Shown in pieces: positions 1-6,734 of a DNA stretch of 9,016 nt. The first letter of the stretch is position 1, and each line of letters starts with the position of its first letter. Under the pieces are notes generated by a model, which was not told the origin of the DNA, did not search any database, and saw nothing but the letters and a program-made list of their open reading frames with translations. This stretch comes from Candidatus Geocrenenecus sp. JGI 0000106-J15 (lineage in GTDB: Archaea; Thermoproteota; Nitrososphaeria_A; Caldarchaeales; Wolframiiraptoraceae), in NCBI GenBank assembly GCA_000405685.1, contig ASPF01000004.1, positions 94,775-103,790 on the forward strand. The letters run 5' to 3'. The translations under genes and the position numbers were made by a program.

Positions 1-2
1 GA

Positions 3-236
3 ATAATCGGCTTCATAGGGTTGATTGCTCCACATATCTCAAGATTGTTATCTGGAGAAGATTATAGGATACTTCTACCTTCAAGTATTTTCACAGGATC
101 ATCTATACTGATACTAGCAGATATTGCAGCAAGGACTATCATAGCTCCTGCAGAACTTCCAATAGGAGCTATCACATCATCGATAGGTGCATCTATCTTC
201 CTCGCTATACTTATTAGAACATATAAGAAACACTAG
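3..236 (+). CDS. FecCD/BtuC-type ABC transporter permease, C-terminal fragment
   Basis: This is the 3' end of a gene that begins before the window; 77 codons are visible, open from the first in-frame codon at 3 to the TAG at 234-236. The reading begins IIGFIGLIAPHISR, the conserved G-F-[IV]-G-L-[IV]-x-P-H-x-x-R loop of the FecCD/BtuC family. It continues through a hydrophobic segment into ADIAARTIIAPAELPIG, the usual family ending, followed by a last membrane helix and a short basic tail (RTYKKH). Known members are membrane subunits of ABC importers for iron-siderophores, heme or cobalamin; the substrate cannot be told from this fragment. The binding protein and ATPase are not in the window. 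No T-run terminator follows the stop. Family assignment is sure; substrate is open. Confidence 0.9.
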   Translation: MIGFIGLIAPHISRLLSGEDYRILLPSSIFTGSSILILADIAARTIIAPAELPIGAITSSIGASIFLAILIRTYKKH

Positions 237-263
237 GTAAATCAAGCGTAGAGAGATAGATGA

Positions 264-275
264 CATATATTTAAG
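264..275 (+). promoter_or_regulatory. Probable TATA box of the aminotransferase gene
   Basis: The AT-rich motif CATATATTTAAG sits in the 95-bp gap after the permease. With the usual archaeal spacing of about 26 nt it would start RNA near 295, giving a leader of roughly 35 nt that includes the ribosome binding site. A second AT-rich stretch (TTATACTTAAA, 291-301) would start RNA inside the ribosome binding site, so the first is preferred. Confidence 0.4.
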
Positions 276-320
276 TATCTTTGAAATACATTATACTTAA
301 AACCTAGAAGATCACTGTAC

Positions 321-327
321 GGTGGAG
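321..327 (+). promoter_or_regulatory. Ribosome binding site GGTGGAG
   Basis: GGTGGAG ends 4 nt before the ATG at 332 and is largely complementary to the archaeal 16S rRNA 3' end (CACCUCC). It supports that ATG as the start of the aminotransferase. Confidence 0.6.
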
Positions 328-331
328 AGAT

Positions 332-1636
332 ATGAGCAGGTATGAATCTTCGACTTTTAGATCTCGTCAATTATTTGAAGAAGCTAAGAAGTATCTTCCA
401 GGAGGTATAAGTTACTCGATTAGATACTTTGAGCCTTATCCCTTCTATGTTTTTAAAGCTCATGGTCAGAGGTTAATAGATGTTGATGGAAACGAGTACA
501 CTGATTATTGGATTGGACATGGAGCCAAGATCATGGGGCATAACTATCCACCAGTGATGGAGACCATCCGTAGGCAAATTGAGATAGGAATACATGTCGG
601 TTTACCACATGAATGGGAGATCCGCCTCGCAGAACAGATATCTAAAATGGTTCCAAGCATAGAAAAAGTTAGATTTACTAATAGTGGTACCGAAGCAAAC
701 ATGTACGCAGTAAGATTGGCCAGAGCATATACTGGTAGGGTTACTATCGTAAAGTTTGAAGGAAACTGGCATGGTGGATACGATGCGTTACATGTTGCCG
801 TAACTCCCCCCTACGATAAAGTTTACGCTGGATTAACTCAAGGAGCAATAAAAGACACCATAATCCTACCGTATAACGATCTAGAAACAGTAGAAAAAAC
901 TATAAAGAAGACTGAAGTTGCAGGCATAATAATTGAACCTGTCGCAGGAGCAGGAGGAATGATACCTGCTGAAAAAGAATTCTTGAAAGGGCTGAGAGAG
1001 ATATGTGATAAAGTAGGTGCATTACTAATATTTGATGAGGTGATAACTGGTTTCAGACTCTCTAGTGGAGGAGCTCAGAAAATATACGGTGTGATGCCTG
1101 ACATAACAACACTTGGTAAAATAGTTGGTGGAGGAGAATTCGCAGTAGGAGCATTTGGAGGAAGAAATGAATATATGGAGATGCTTAACCAGCTAAAACA
1201 TCGAAACTATCATGAAAGAGTCTTCCAAGGAGGAACATTCTCAGCAAACATGCTCATGACTTCGGCTGGATACACATTACTCTCAGAACTTGAGAGAAGA
1301 CCTGAAATATACAACCATATAGATAGTCTTGGAGAAAAACTTAGGAAAAACATTGGCGAGATACTTGAAACATATAATCTAGGCTATACAACTGGCATAG
1401 GGTCATTGGTAGGAGTACACTTTACTCCTATCAAACCTAAAGATGTAAAAACAGCTCAAACAATGAAGAATAAAGAAATATCAAGAAAATACTTCCATTA
1501 TCTATTAGAAAATAGCATTATAGCATTAACCTATGAGAACCCACAATTCTTTATCTCATCAGCTCATACATTAAACGATGCAGAAAGATTAATAGAAGTA
1601 ACAGAAGAGTTTGCAAAGAACATAAAGAAACAATAA
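332..1636 (+). CDS. Glutamate-1-semialdehyde-aminomutase-like class III PLP aminotransferase
   Basis: This is a complete 434-residue, cytoplasmic fold-type I, class III PLP enzyme of normal GSAM-family length. Visible landmarks are the N-terminal FEEAKKYLPGG (16-25), the phosphate-binding NSGTEA (117-122), the PLP-stacking region NWHGG (145-149), EPVAG (202-206), FDEV with the PLP-nitrogen aspartate D235, and the Schiff-base lysine K263 in TTLGKIVGGG. The C-terminal FISSAHT resembles the GSAM ending. Two places depart from true HemL. The active-site gating segment between about 152 and 172 lacks the Ser/Pro-rich loop typical of GSAM, and the usual GTLSGNP is GTFSANM here (301-307). So it may be a paralogous aminotransferase or aminomutase with another substrate. 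No other heme-pathway gene is nearby, which is why no hemL symbol is given. It has its own promoter and appears monocistronic. Fold and cofactor are certain; the substrate is not. Confidence 0.85.
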   Translation: MSRYESSTFRSRQLFEEAKKYLPGGISYSIRYFEPYPFYVFKAHGQRLIDVDGNEYTDYWIGHGAKIMGHNYPPVMETIRRQIEIGIHVGLPHEWEIRLAEQISKMVPSIEKVRFTNSGTEANMYAVRLARAYTGRVTIVKFEGNWHGGYDALHVAVTPPYDKVYAGLTQGAIKDTIILPYNDLETVEKTIKKTEVAGIIIEPVAGAGGMIPAEKEFLKGLREICDKVGALLIFDEVITGFRLSSGGAQKIYGVMPDITTLGKIVGGGEFAVGAFGGRNEYMEMLNQLKHRNYHERVFQGGTFSANMLMTSAGYTLLSELERRPEIYNHIDSLGEKLRKNIGEILETYNLGYTTGIGSLVGVHFTPIKPKDVKTAQTMKNKEISRKYFHYLLENSIIALTYENPQFFISSAHTLNDAERLIEVTEEFAKNIKKQ

Positions 1637-1720
1637 AAATCATCCGAAAGCTACGGAAGAAATATCTAAAATAGATAGGCAGGCAAAAAATGAACTGTAA
1701 AATTAGAAGAACAGTGAAGG

Positions 1721-1728
1721 TTTTTAAG
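1721..1728 (+). promoter_or_regulatory. TATA box of tRNA-Phe
   Basis: TTTTTAAG is centred 28 nt before the first base of the mature tRNA (1753), the spacing expected for an archaeal promoter that starts just ahead of the tRNA. Confidence 0.6.
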
Positions 1729-1752
1729 AAACTATGAATAAGTACAGAAATG

Positions 1753-1856
1753 GCCCCGGTAGCTCAGCCCGGGAGAGCGCCCGGCTGAAGAATCAAGACA
1801 TCATCTAGCAACTTTGAGGAACCGGGTTGTCGCAGGTTCAAATCCTGCCCGGGGCA
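1753..1856 (+). tRNA. tRNA-Phe(GAA) with a 30-nt intron
   Basis: A full cloverleaf is formed once the intron is removed. The acceptor stem is GCCCCGG (1753-1759) with CCGGGGC (1849-1855), followed by discriminator A1856; CCA is not encoded. The D-stem is GCTC/GAGC (1762-1765, 1775-1778). The anticodon stem is CCCGG (1780-1784) with CCGGG (1822-1826). The loop reads C-T-G-A-A-G plus A1821 after splicing, so the anticodon GAA is at 1787-1789. The T-arm is GCAGG-TTCAAAT-CCTGC (1832-1848). The junction could be shifted by one base on sequence alone, but the chosen one keeps the G37 typical of archaeal tRNA-Phe. Mature length is 74 nt without CCA. Confidence 0.95.
1791..1820 (+). other. tRNA-Phe intron at canonical position 37/38
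   Basis: The 30 nt between G37 (1790) and A38 (1821) interrupt the anticodon loop at the most common archaeal tRNA intron site, which is cut by the archaeal splicing endonuclease. Intron bases TGAG (1815-1818) can pair imperfectly with the CTGA of the anticodon loop, as expected for the central helix of a relaxed bulge-helix-bulge. Confidence 0.9.
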
Positions 1857-2071
1857 TAAAGAACCATTATCTATATAAGGATGGAAGCCATCATTAGAAA
1901 AGAAGATTGCTACAGGAATAAATTATAAGAATAATTTGGAAGAAGGAAAAATTATGAAAACGACTTGGTTATTACATCCATCATAGGGTATCAAAAAGAT
2001 AAAATCGAATTAACAATTCTATATGTGTTTGATGTTATGGCTCGCATGTTCTTTAACTTTTACTTTTAATG
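1857..2071 (+). other. Intergenic stretch without a recognisable gene
   Basis: About 215 bp of AT-rich sequence lie between tRNA-Phe and the promoter of the DUF350 gene. I see only a small hairpin, GATGG-AAG-CCATC (1880-1892), and no convincing coding frame on either strand. Confidence 0.5.
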
Positions 2072-2079
2072 TTTATATA
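2072..2079 (+). promoter_or_regulatory. TATA box of the DUF350 gene, implying a leaderless start
   Basis: TTTATATA is a near-ideal archaeal TATA box centred at 2075-2076. Transcription about 26-27 nt on would begin near 2102, at the ATG at 2105, so the mRNA is predicted to be leaderless. No ribosome binding site precedes the ATG, which agrees. The nearby ATG at 2091 is in another frame and soon stops. Confidence 0.7.
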
Positions 2080-2104
2080 GTTAGGACAACATGATTGATC
2101 TGCT

Positions 2105-2659
2105 ATGGAAGGATTGTTAGGAGGTTTAATAGACATAGGGATTGGTATTCTTCAGCTAATCCTTGGAGTTGCTCTTGCTCTCTTCAGTATAACGATAGCT
2201 CTTAATGTGCTTGACAGAACTACTAAAGGGCTAAATGAGTTTGAAGAACTACGTAAGAAGAATCTTGCTGTCGCCGTATATATCGCAGGAGTATTGATTG
2301 CTGTTGGAAATGTTGTAGGTCAAGCTGTCTCAGGGATAAGTAAAGCAGTCGTACCTGGAGGATTCAACATAGCGGCACTAATCGGAGGATTAATACAATT
2401 ATTCGTTGGGCTCCCACTAGCAATAGCAATCATCGTCTGGGCACAGTCAAGAGTATATAGTTGGCTAGTCAAAGCAGCTGAAAAACTACCAGGTGTAGAC
2501 ATAAAAGAATTTAACTTAGTAAAAGACTTGAAAGATGGAAACATAGCTACAGCAGTAGTACTGTTTGGAACATTCTTTGCAATCTCCCTAATAGCCAGCC
2601 AAGGAGTAGCATACCTCTCCGAGCCAATAGCTTCAGCAATAGTGAGATTAATCTCTTAA
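2105..2659 (+). CDS. DUF350 family membrane protein, tandem two-repeat form
   Basis: This 184-residue protein has about four hydrophobic segments (roughly 10-32, 54-76, 88-113, 147-169) and no signal-peptide cleavage site. The DUF350 pattern, a membrane helix followed by a charged loop ending in R/K-K-x-N and then A-V-A helix residues, occurs twice: LDRTTKGLNEFEELRKKN at 36-53 and FNLVKDLKDGN at 136-146. That makes it a tandem duplication of the two-helix DUF350 unit. DUF350 proteins are integral membrane proteins of poorly defined function, and I infer no activity. The gene stands alone, with its own TATA box and a T8 terminator. The start at 2105 is chosen because the TATA box predicts transcription to begin there. 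Family assignment is fairly sure; function is unknown. Confidence 0.8.
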   Translation: MEGLLGGLIDIGIGILQLILGVALALFSITIALNVLDRTTKGLNEFEELRKKNLAVAVYIAGVLIAVGNVVGQAVSGISKAVVPGGFNIAALIGGLIQLFVGLPLAIAIIVWAQSRVYSWLVKAAEKLPGVDIKEFNLVKDLKDGNIATAVVLFGTFFAISLIASQGVAYLSEPIASAIVRLIS

Positions 2660-2683
2660 GAAATCTAGAAAAATAAACCTACC

Positions 2684-2691
2684 TTTTTTTT
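2684..2691 (+). terminator. Oligo-T terminator after the DUF350 gene
   Basis: Eight consecutive T residues begin 24 nt after the DUF350 stop. Runs of five or more T are sufficient terminators for archaeal RNA polymerase; no strong hairpin precedes it. Confidence 0.6.
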
Positions 2692-2882
2692 CAAAGCAGC
2701 GATTATATAAGGTGTACCATTAACTCTAGATATAAAGTTTCTACATGCTAGGCCACCACCTCCACTGTTATTAGATTCTCAACAATTACCTATTTCACGG
2801 TGTTAAAGCTTAAGACTTTAAAAACCACTTCAAACTTGGGTCTTCAATTTCTTAAAATGCAAACTAAATTAATTTTAGAAAG
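2692..2882. other. Long upstream region of the AOR gene with a distal TATA-like box
   Basis: No gene is visible in this stretch on either strand. It holds a good TATA-like motif, TTATATAA (2703-2710), which if used would give an RNA from about 2733 and a leader of about 200 nt for the AOR gene. The putative leader contains CCACCACCTCCAC (2751-2763), which resembles the anti-Shine-Dalgarno sequence, and a TTAAAG/CTTTAA inverted repeat near 2804-2822. None of these has a proven role. Confidence 0.3.
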
Positions 2883-2904
2883 CTAGACCAGCAATATGGA
2901 CTAG
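2883..2904. promoter_or_regulatory. Pseudo-palindrome next to the AOR TATA box, candidate operator
   Basis: Arms CTAGACCA (2883-2890) and TGGACTAG (2897-2904) are complementary in 7 of 8 positions around a 6-nt spacer. The element abuts the TATA box, a usual place for archaeal regulators such as Lrp/AsnC or TrmB types to bind. The regulator is unknown. Confidence 0.4.
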
Positions 2905-2907
2905 TAA

Positions 2908-2917
2908 AAAATATATA
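2908..2917 (+). promoter_or_regulatory. TATA box of the AOR gene
   Basis: AAAATATATA is centred about 26 nt before the GTG at 2940, predicting a leaderless or nearly leaderless mRNA. A GGTGA motif at 2923-2927 lies 12 nt from the GTG, too far for a standard ribosome binding site. Confidence 0.6.
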
Positions 2918-2939
2918 CCCTAGGTGAACTGTTCTGATC

Positions 2940-4811
2940 GTGAAAATCGGTGGATATGTAGGCAAAGTAGCATTCATTGATCTAACTAAGGAGAAAACAT
3001 ATACAGAGTCGCTAAAAATGTCCTACGCTAGAGCATACCTTGGTGGAAAAGGAGTCGCAGCCCGTTATCTATTAGATTACATCAACCCAGCAGTTGACCC
3101 ATTAAGCCCAGAAAACATATTCATGATTTGGACATGCCCAGCTAATGGAACCATTGCGCCTGCTTCAGGTAAGTACCCAATAGTTACAAAGTCACCCCTC
3201 ACAAATATATGGCTAGATTCTCATTCTGGAGGGGCCGTGGGATCTGAACTAAAATATGCAGGCTTTGACGGCGTAATTATTACTGGAAGATCAAAAGAGC
3301 CCTCATACATATACATAGATGATGGCTTCATTAGTATTAGAAAGGCTACGAATATCTGGGGGAAGAAGATTAGCGAAACAAGAGAGATAATTAAAGAAGA
3401 ATTAGGTGATCCGCAGGCTAAAGTTATGTCGATAGGGCCTTCAGGCGAGAAACTTGTAAGGTTTGCAAATGTTGATTCTGAAGGAAGACAGCATGGAAGA
3501 GGTGGCGGTGGAGCGGTAATGGGTTCAAAGAATCTCAAAGCAATTGCTGTTAGAGGTACAGGGTCAGTTGAGGTAGCTTATCCTGAAGAGTTCTTAAGAG
3601 CATGCGATGAAATGGGTAGACTTGATATTTTCGAAAATCCTGAAGCTCAATTTGGGATAAAATGGGGCTCTATAGCTTTGATGTGGCCTATTCAGGAAGT
3701 AGGAGCTTTACCTACCCGAAATTATACAGATGGAAGATTTGAGTATGTTTCAAACATAGATGCAAATGTTGTTCTAAAACATTCTATCAAGAGAGGAGCA
3801 TGCTTTTCATGCCCTATAGGATGCCATAACTATGTCTTAGTTGATTATGGACCATGGGCAAACACATTGGTTGAGGGACCAGAATATGAAACAGCCGACC
3901 TAATTGGAGCTAACACAGGTACATCAAGATTTGACGCTATCATAAAAGCAAATCAGCTATGCGATGAATATGGGTTAGATACTATCACGGCAGGCTCTGT
4001 GATAGCTTGGAGCATGGAGCTTTTTGAGAGAGGATTACTAACAAGTGAAGATACCGGAGGTATTGAATTGAAGTTTGGAAATGCAGAAGCATTAGTAGCA
4101 ATGGTAGAGAAGATTGCGAATAGAGAAGGGCTTGGAGATGTATTAGCAGAAGGAACGAGAATAGCTGCCCAGAAAATTGGGAGAGGAAGCGAAAGATATG
4201 CTGTAAATGTTAAAGGATTGGAGCTTCCTGCTTATGAGCCTAGAGCTTCTCCAGCTATGGGGTTATCATACGCTGTAGCTGATAGAGGAGGCTGCCACTT
4301 AAGGTCATGGCCTATAGGTCCAGAATGCTTAAACGCATATTGGCTAGGTGCTAGACCGTTAAAGCTTGATAGATGGAGTCCTGAAAATAAGGCAATCGTA
4401 GTAGCCCAACAAGAACATCAATATGCAGCAAAGTTTGCTGCTGGGGTATGCGACTTCTGCTGCTGGGATAACCAGAGACTGACTAATATCTTGTGGACTG
4501 TGACAGGATTCGATGAATATAGAGATGTTAGAAACTTTGAGCTAGCTGGTGAAAGAATAATCAATTTAATAAGATTAATAAATGTAAGATTTGGCGTCAC
4601 TGAGAAAAATGACAAGCTTCCACCAAGGATTCATCTCGACCCATTGAAAACAGGACCAGCAGCAGGAAGAGTCTTAAAAGAAGAAGATTTTACCTATATG
4701 AAAAGAGACTATTATAAAATAAGAGGTTGGGATGAAGAAGGAAGACCAACAGTTGAAAAATTGAAAGAAATAGGTATGGATGAAGTGTTGAATTATGTTT
4801 CATGGAGGTGA
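2940..4811 (+). CDS. aor: Aldehyde:ferredoxin oxidoreductase family, W-bis-pterin catalytic subunit
   Basis: This is a complete 623-residue AOR-family enzyme (P. furiosus AOR is about 605), predicted to be cytoplasmic. It oxidises aldehydes to acids at a tungsten bis-pyranopterin centre. The N-terminal domain begins GGYVGKVAFIDLT, as family members do. The pterin-binding loop HGRGGGGAVMGSKNLKAI is at 185-202. The [4Fe-4S] ligands C288-x2-C291-x3-C295 match the classic AOR spacing and even its numbering, and the fourth ligand is one of C504, C507 or C508. The second pterin-contact region is EPRASPAMGLSYA through RGGCHLR (433-455). The GTG start is chosen because an in-frame TGA at 2925-2927 blocks longer versions and the TATA box points to it. 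A ferredoxin gene is translationally coupled just downstream. The flavin reductase and MoaD-like gene nearby suggest an AorABC-like complex rather than a stand-alone ferredoxin-linked AOR. The aldehyde specificity (AOR, FOR, GAPOR or WOR type) cannot be decided. Confidence 0.93.
   Translation: MKIGGYVGKVAFIDLTKEKTYTESLKMSYARAYLGGKGVAARYLLDYINPAVDPLSPENIFMIWTCPANGTIAPASGKYPIVTKSPLTNIWLDSHSGGAVGSELKYAGFDGVIITGRSKEPSYIYIDDGFISIRKATNIWGKKISETREIIKEELGDPQAKVMSIGPSGEKLVRFANVDSEGRQHGRGGGGAVMGSKNLKAIAVRGTGSVEVAYPEEFLRACDEMGRLDIFENPEAQFGIKWGSIALMWPIQEVGALPTRNYTDGRFEYVSNIDANVVLKHSIKRGACFSCPIGCHNYVLVDYGPWANTLVEGPEYETADLIGANTGTSRFDAIIKANQLCDEYGLDTITAGSVIAWSMELFERGLLTSEDTGGIELKFGNAEALVAMVEKIANREGLGDVLAEGTRIAAQKIGRGSERYAVNVKGLELPAYEPRASPAMGLSYAVADRGGCHLRSWPIGPECLNAYWLGARPLKLDRWSPENKAIVVAQQEHQYAAKFAAGVCDFCCWDNQRLTNILWTVTGFDEYRDVRNFELAGERIINLIRLINVRFGVTEKNDKLPPRIHLDPLKTGPAAGRVLKEEDFTYMKRDYYKIRGWDEEGRPTVEKLKEIGMDEVLNYVSWR
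4804..4811 (+). promoter_or_regulatory. Ribosome binding site GGAGGTGA inside the AOR stop region
   Basis: This 8-nt perfect anti-SD match overlaps the last codons and TGA stop of the AOR gene and ends 5 nt before the ATG at 4817. It favours that ATG over the ATG at 4802, which lies upstream of the site, and implies translational coupling. Confidence 0.75.
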
Positions 4812-4816
4812 GTAGG

Positions 4817-5332
4817 ATGAGTGAAGTATTAATGCCTGGTAAGATCCTGGTAATAGACTTAGATAAATGCACGGGATGTGAAAGATGCTCACTCGCATGT
4901 AGTTTTAAGAAGAATCAGAACTTCAGTAGAACTAATAGCAGGATTAGAGTATTCACATGGAAGGAGACAGGCGACTTCATACCTGCTACATGTCTACATT
5001 GTAATCCCGCTCCATGCCAAGAAGCATGCGGAGTTGGAGCTATTCATAGAAATGGCAAAACAGGCGCAGTATATATTGATTACAAAACCTGCATAAATTG
5101 CAAAGCATGTATGTATGCTTGTCCATACGGTGCGATAAGTATTGATAGTTCTGGTAGAGTTGTTAAATGTGATCTTTGTGAAGGAGAGCCTGCATGCGTT
5201 GATGCATGCGCATTCAATGCTTTGAGATATGAGAAACCAGTAAAAGCAGTTGATAAATTAGTAGTTGAATATGTTAAATCGCTTAAGGCCGCAGGAGTTA
5301 GTAGAGGTCCATCTGCTGCAGTAAGACCTTAA
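4817..5332 (+). CDS. AOR-associated ferredoxin with four [4Fe-4S] motifs (AorA/DmsB/HycB type)
   Basis: This is a 171-residue electron-transfer protein with sixteen cysteines in four groups, numbered from the ATG at 4817: C18-C21-C24-C28, C59-C62-C67-C71, C92-C95-C98-C102 and C118-C121-C127-C131. This is the arrangement of the DmsB/HycB/NrfC ferredoxin-like subunits and of AorA in Aromatoleum-type AOR, with four [4Fe-4S] clusters expected. There is no signal peptide, so it is cytoplasmic. It would pass electrons between the AOR subunit just upstream and an acceptor, plausibly the flavoprotein encoded opposite. An in-frame ATG at 4802 would add five residues and overlap the AOR gene, but the GGAGGTGA at 4804-4811 selects 4817. 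The C-terminal tail after about residue 140 lacks motifs. The stop codon overlaps that of the convergent gene. Confidence 0.92.
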   Translation: MSEVLMPGKILVIDLDKCTGCERCSLACSFKKNQNFSRTNSRIRVFTWKETGDFIPATCLHCNPAPCQEACGVGAIHRNGKTGAVYIDYKTCINCKACMYACPYGAISIDSSGRVVKCDLCEGEPACVDACAFNALRYEKPVKAVDKLVVEYVKSLKAAGVSRGPSAAVRP

Positions 5333-6627
5333 CTTATTACGTCTACTACCTCCATATTTTTTTCTAAATCTAGAAACTCGTTTAAACCTATTCTTTCTCT
5401 TATTGCATTAATAAATATTGCTGACTTGTATGAGGCCATCCAAGGACTTATCACTTGCCATCCAATTAGCTCTTCTCGTCTATTCTTTAAGTGAATAAGT
5501 AAGCTAATGGGATGCACCCTTATTCCAGGGACTTTGTATCTTATTAGCTTTTTAGCTGCATTTAGGCCTAATTCTCTAGCCTCTTTAATATTTAATCCAA
5601 TCTTTATGATTGAGTTATTGAATACCTCAAAATACTGCATTGGAATGAAGCCTTCGTAACTTGTATCATTTCCAGCCACATTTCTTCCTACTATCTCCGC
5701 CATAGATACAGCCAAGATTCCCAAAGGTCTATATGTTTCCTTCTTCGTAAAATAATCTATAGAAGTCGCGCAATCACCTATTGCATATACATTGTCTACA
5801 TTGGTCTCCATTTTCGCATTTGTTCTAATTGCGTTTTTAACCCCTAATTCAATAACTGATCTACGAATTAGATCAATATTTGGTGTGATGCCTATTGTAA
5901 ACACAATTAGGTCAGCTTCATATTTATCCCCATTTATGATTACTTTTCTAACTTTTTTCTTAATTTTTCTATCTCCTAAAATCTTTTCAATTTCTGCGGA
6001 AGTTAGTATTCTAATACCTCTACTAACTAGTTTATCTACCAGATACTTAGAAATTTCTTCCTCCACGATTGTAAGCCCTATACCAGGCAATGCATCTACT
6101 AAAGTAACTTTCAAACCATTAGATTTCAATGCCTCAGCTAACAACAAACCAACCAGCCCTGCTCCGATTATGTAAATATTCATACCTGATCTAATATAGT
6201 TCTTAATATTCATCGCATTATCATAATCATTAAAAGTCAAGACCCCGATCTTACCTACACCTTCGATATCTGGAATTACCGGTTTCCCACCCGTCGCCAA
6301 AATTAGCTTATCAAAGGCATATATTCGGAAGGTACCGTTTTGCTTAACCTTTAAAGTCTTTTTCTCGAAATCTATACGGGTAACAACACTATTAACTAAA
6401 ACATCTATTCCTATTCTATTAGCATCAATCATCAGTTTGAAGAGATCTATTGAAGAACCAGATTTTATTATATAGTTCAGACCCATCTTGGTATAGATAA
6501 ATGGTTCCTTCGTTATAACACCTATTCTCACCTGCTTATTTAATTCTCTAATAACGGTTGCAGCTTTTACCCCTGCTACTCCGCCACCTATTACGATCAC
6601 GTCGTAGAATTCGGCCATCATTATCAT
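5329..6627 (-). CDS. FAD-dependent NAD(P)H oxidoreductase, AorC/rubredoxin-reductase-like
   Basis: This 432-residue class I pyridine nucleotide-disulfide oxidoreductase fold has the FAD-binding VIGGGVAG (12-19), ATGG (111-114), the NAD(P)-binding IIGAGLVG (153-160) and the second FAD motif VYAIGD (280-285). The position of the catalytic cysteine in CoA-disulfide reductases and NADH oxidases is Met here (K47-M48-G49-L50 against C-G-L-P), and the only cysteine is C286 beside the GD motif. It therefore lacks a redox disulfide and should be a plain flavin reductase, like rubredoxin reductase or AorC. It sits tail to tail with the AOR-ferredoxin pair, overlapping by 4 bp, which supports a role as the NAD(P)-linked subunit. 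ATG codons at 6627, 6621 and 6618 are all possible starts; AGGAA 5 nt before 6627 favours the first, while an AT-rich box at 6641-6650 could start RNA near 6619. A 95-bp internal piece recurs inverted at the window end. Confidence 0.88.
   Translation of the reverse strand: MIMMAEFYDVIVIGGGVAGVKAATVIRELNKQVRIGVITKEPFIYTKMGLNYIIKSGSSIDLFKLMIDANRIGIDVLVNSVVTRIDFEKKTLKVKQNGTFRIYAFDKLILATGGKPVIPDIEGVGKIGVLTFNDYDNAMNIKNYIRSGMNIYIIGAGLVGLLLAEALKSNGLKVTLVDALPGIGLTIVEEEISKYLVDKLVSRGIRILTSAEIEKILGDRKIKKKVRKVIINGDKYEADLIVFTIGITPNIDLIRRSVIELGVKNAIRTNAKMETNVDNVYAIGDCATSIDYFTKKETYRPLGILAVSMAEIVGRNVAGNDTSYEGFIPMQYFEVFNNSIIKIGLNIKEARELGLNAAKKLIRYKVPGIRVHPISLLIHLKNRREELIGWQVISPWMASYKSAIFINAIRERIGLNEFLDLEKNMEVVDVIS
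6434..6528 (-). repeat. Inverted repeat copy A, inside the FAD oxidoreductase gene
   Basis: Reading the minus strand from 6528 to 6434 gives the same 95 bases as 8922-9016 on the plus strand, without a mismatch. It encodes residues 34-65 of the oxidoreductase, just after the FAD-binding motif. Confidence 0.97.
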
Positions 6628-6640
6628 ATTGGTTCCTAAG

Positions 6641-6664
6641 AAAATAAACTTTTACAATATATCA
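6641..6664 (-). promoter_or_regulatory. Promoter region of the FAD oxidoreductase
   Basis: On the minus strand two AT-rich candidates lie here: ATATATTG (6656-6664), which would start RNA near 6634, and AGTTTATTTT (6641-6650), which would start it near 6619. They cannot be separated by eye. Confidence 0.35.
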
Positions 6665-6678
6665 TGCGGACCTACTAG

Positions 6679-6692
6679 CTCAGTATGCTGAG
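6679..6692. promoter_or_regulatory. Palindrome in the divergent oxidoreductase/MoaD intergenic region
   Basis: CTCAG-TATG-CTGAG is a perfect 5-bp inverted repeat around a 4-nt spacer. It lies near the middle of the 143-bp gap between two divergent genes of the same presumed pathway, so it may be a shared operator. It differs from the pseudo-palindrome upstream of the AOR gene. Confidence 0.3.
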
Positions 6693-6726
6693 ACTTTATA
6701 TCTTAAGTTGTTAGATCATTTATAGC

Positions 6727-6734
6727 TTTAAAAA
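6727..6734 (+). promoter_or_regulatory. TATA box of the MoaD-like gene
   Basis: TTTAAAAA would start RNA near 6757, leaving a leader of about 14 nt before the ATG at 6771. There is only a weak AGGG motif before the ATG. Confidence 0.45.

Noticed and set aside
3221..3538. 105-codon minus-strand frame inside the AOR gene
   Set aside because: The opposite strand encodes conserved AOR pterin-binding motifs; this is a shadow.
5792..6175. 127-codon plus-strand frame opposite the FAD oxidoreductase
   Set aside because: It is antisense to a well-supported gene with clear FAD and NAD motifs and has no family features.
6669..6700. tRNA-like piece around TAGCTCAG in the divergent promoter gap, as a split tRNA half
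   Set aside because: No matching acceptor or complete D-arm could be built; the simple CTCAG/CTGAG palindrome explains the signal.
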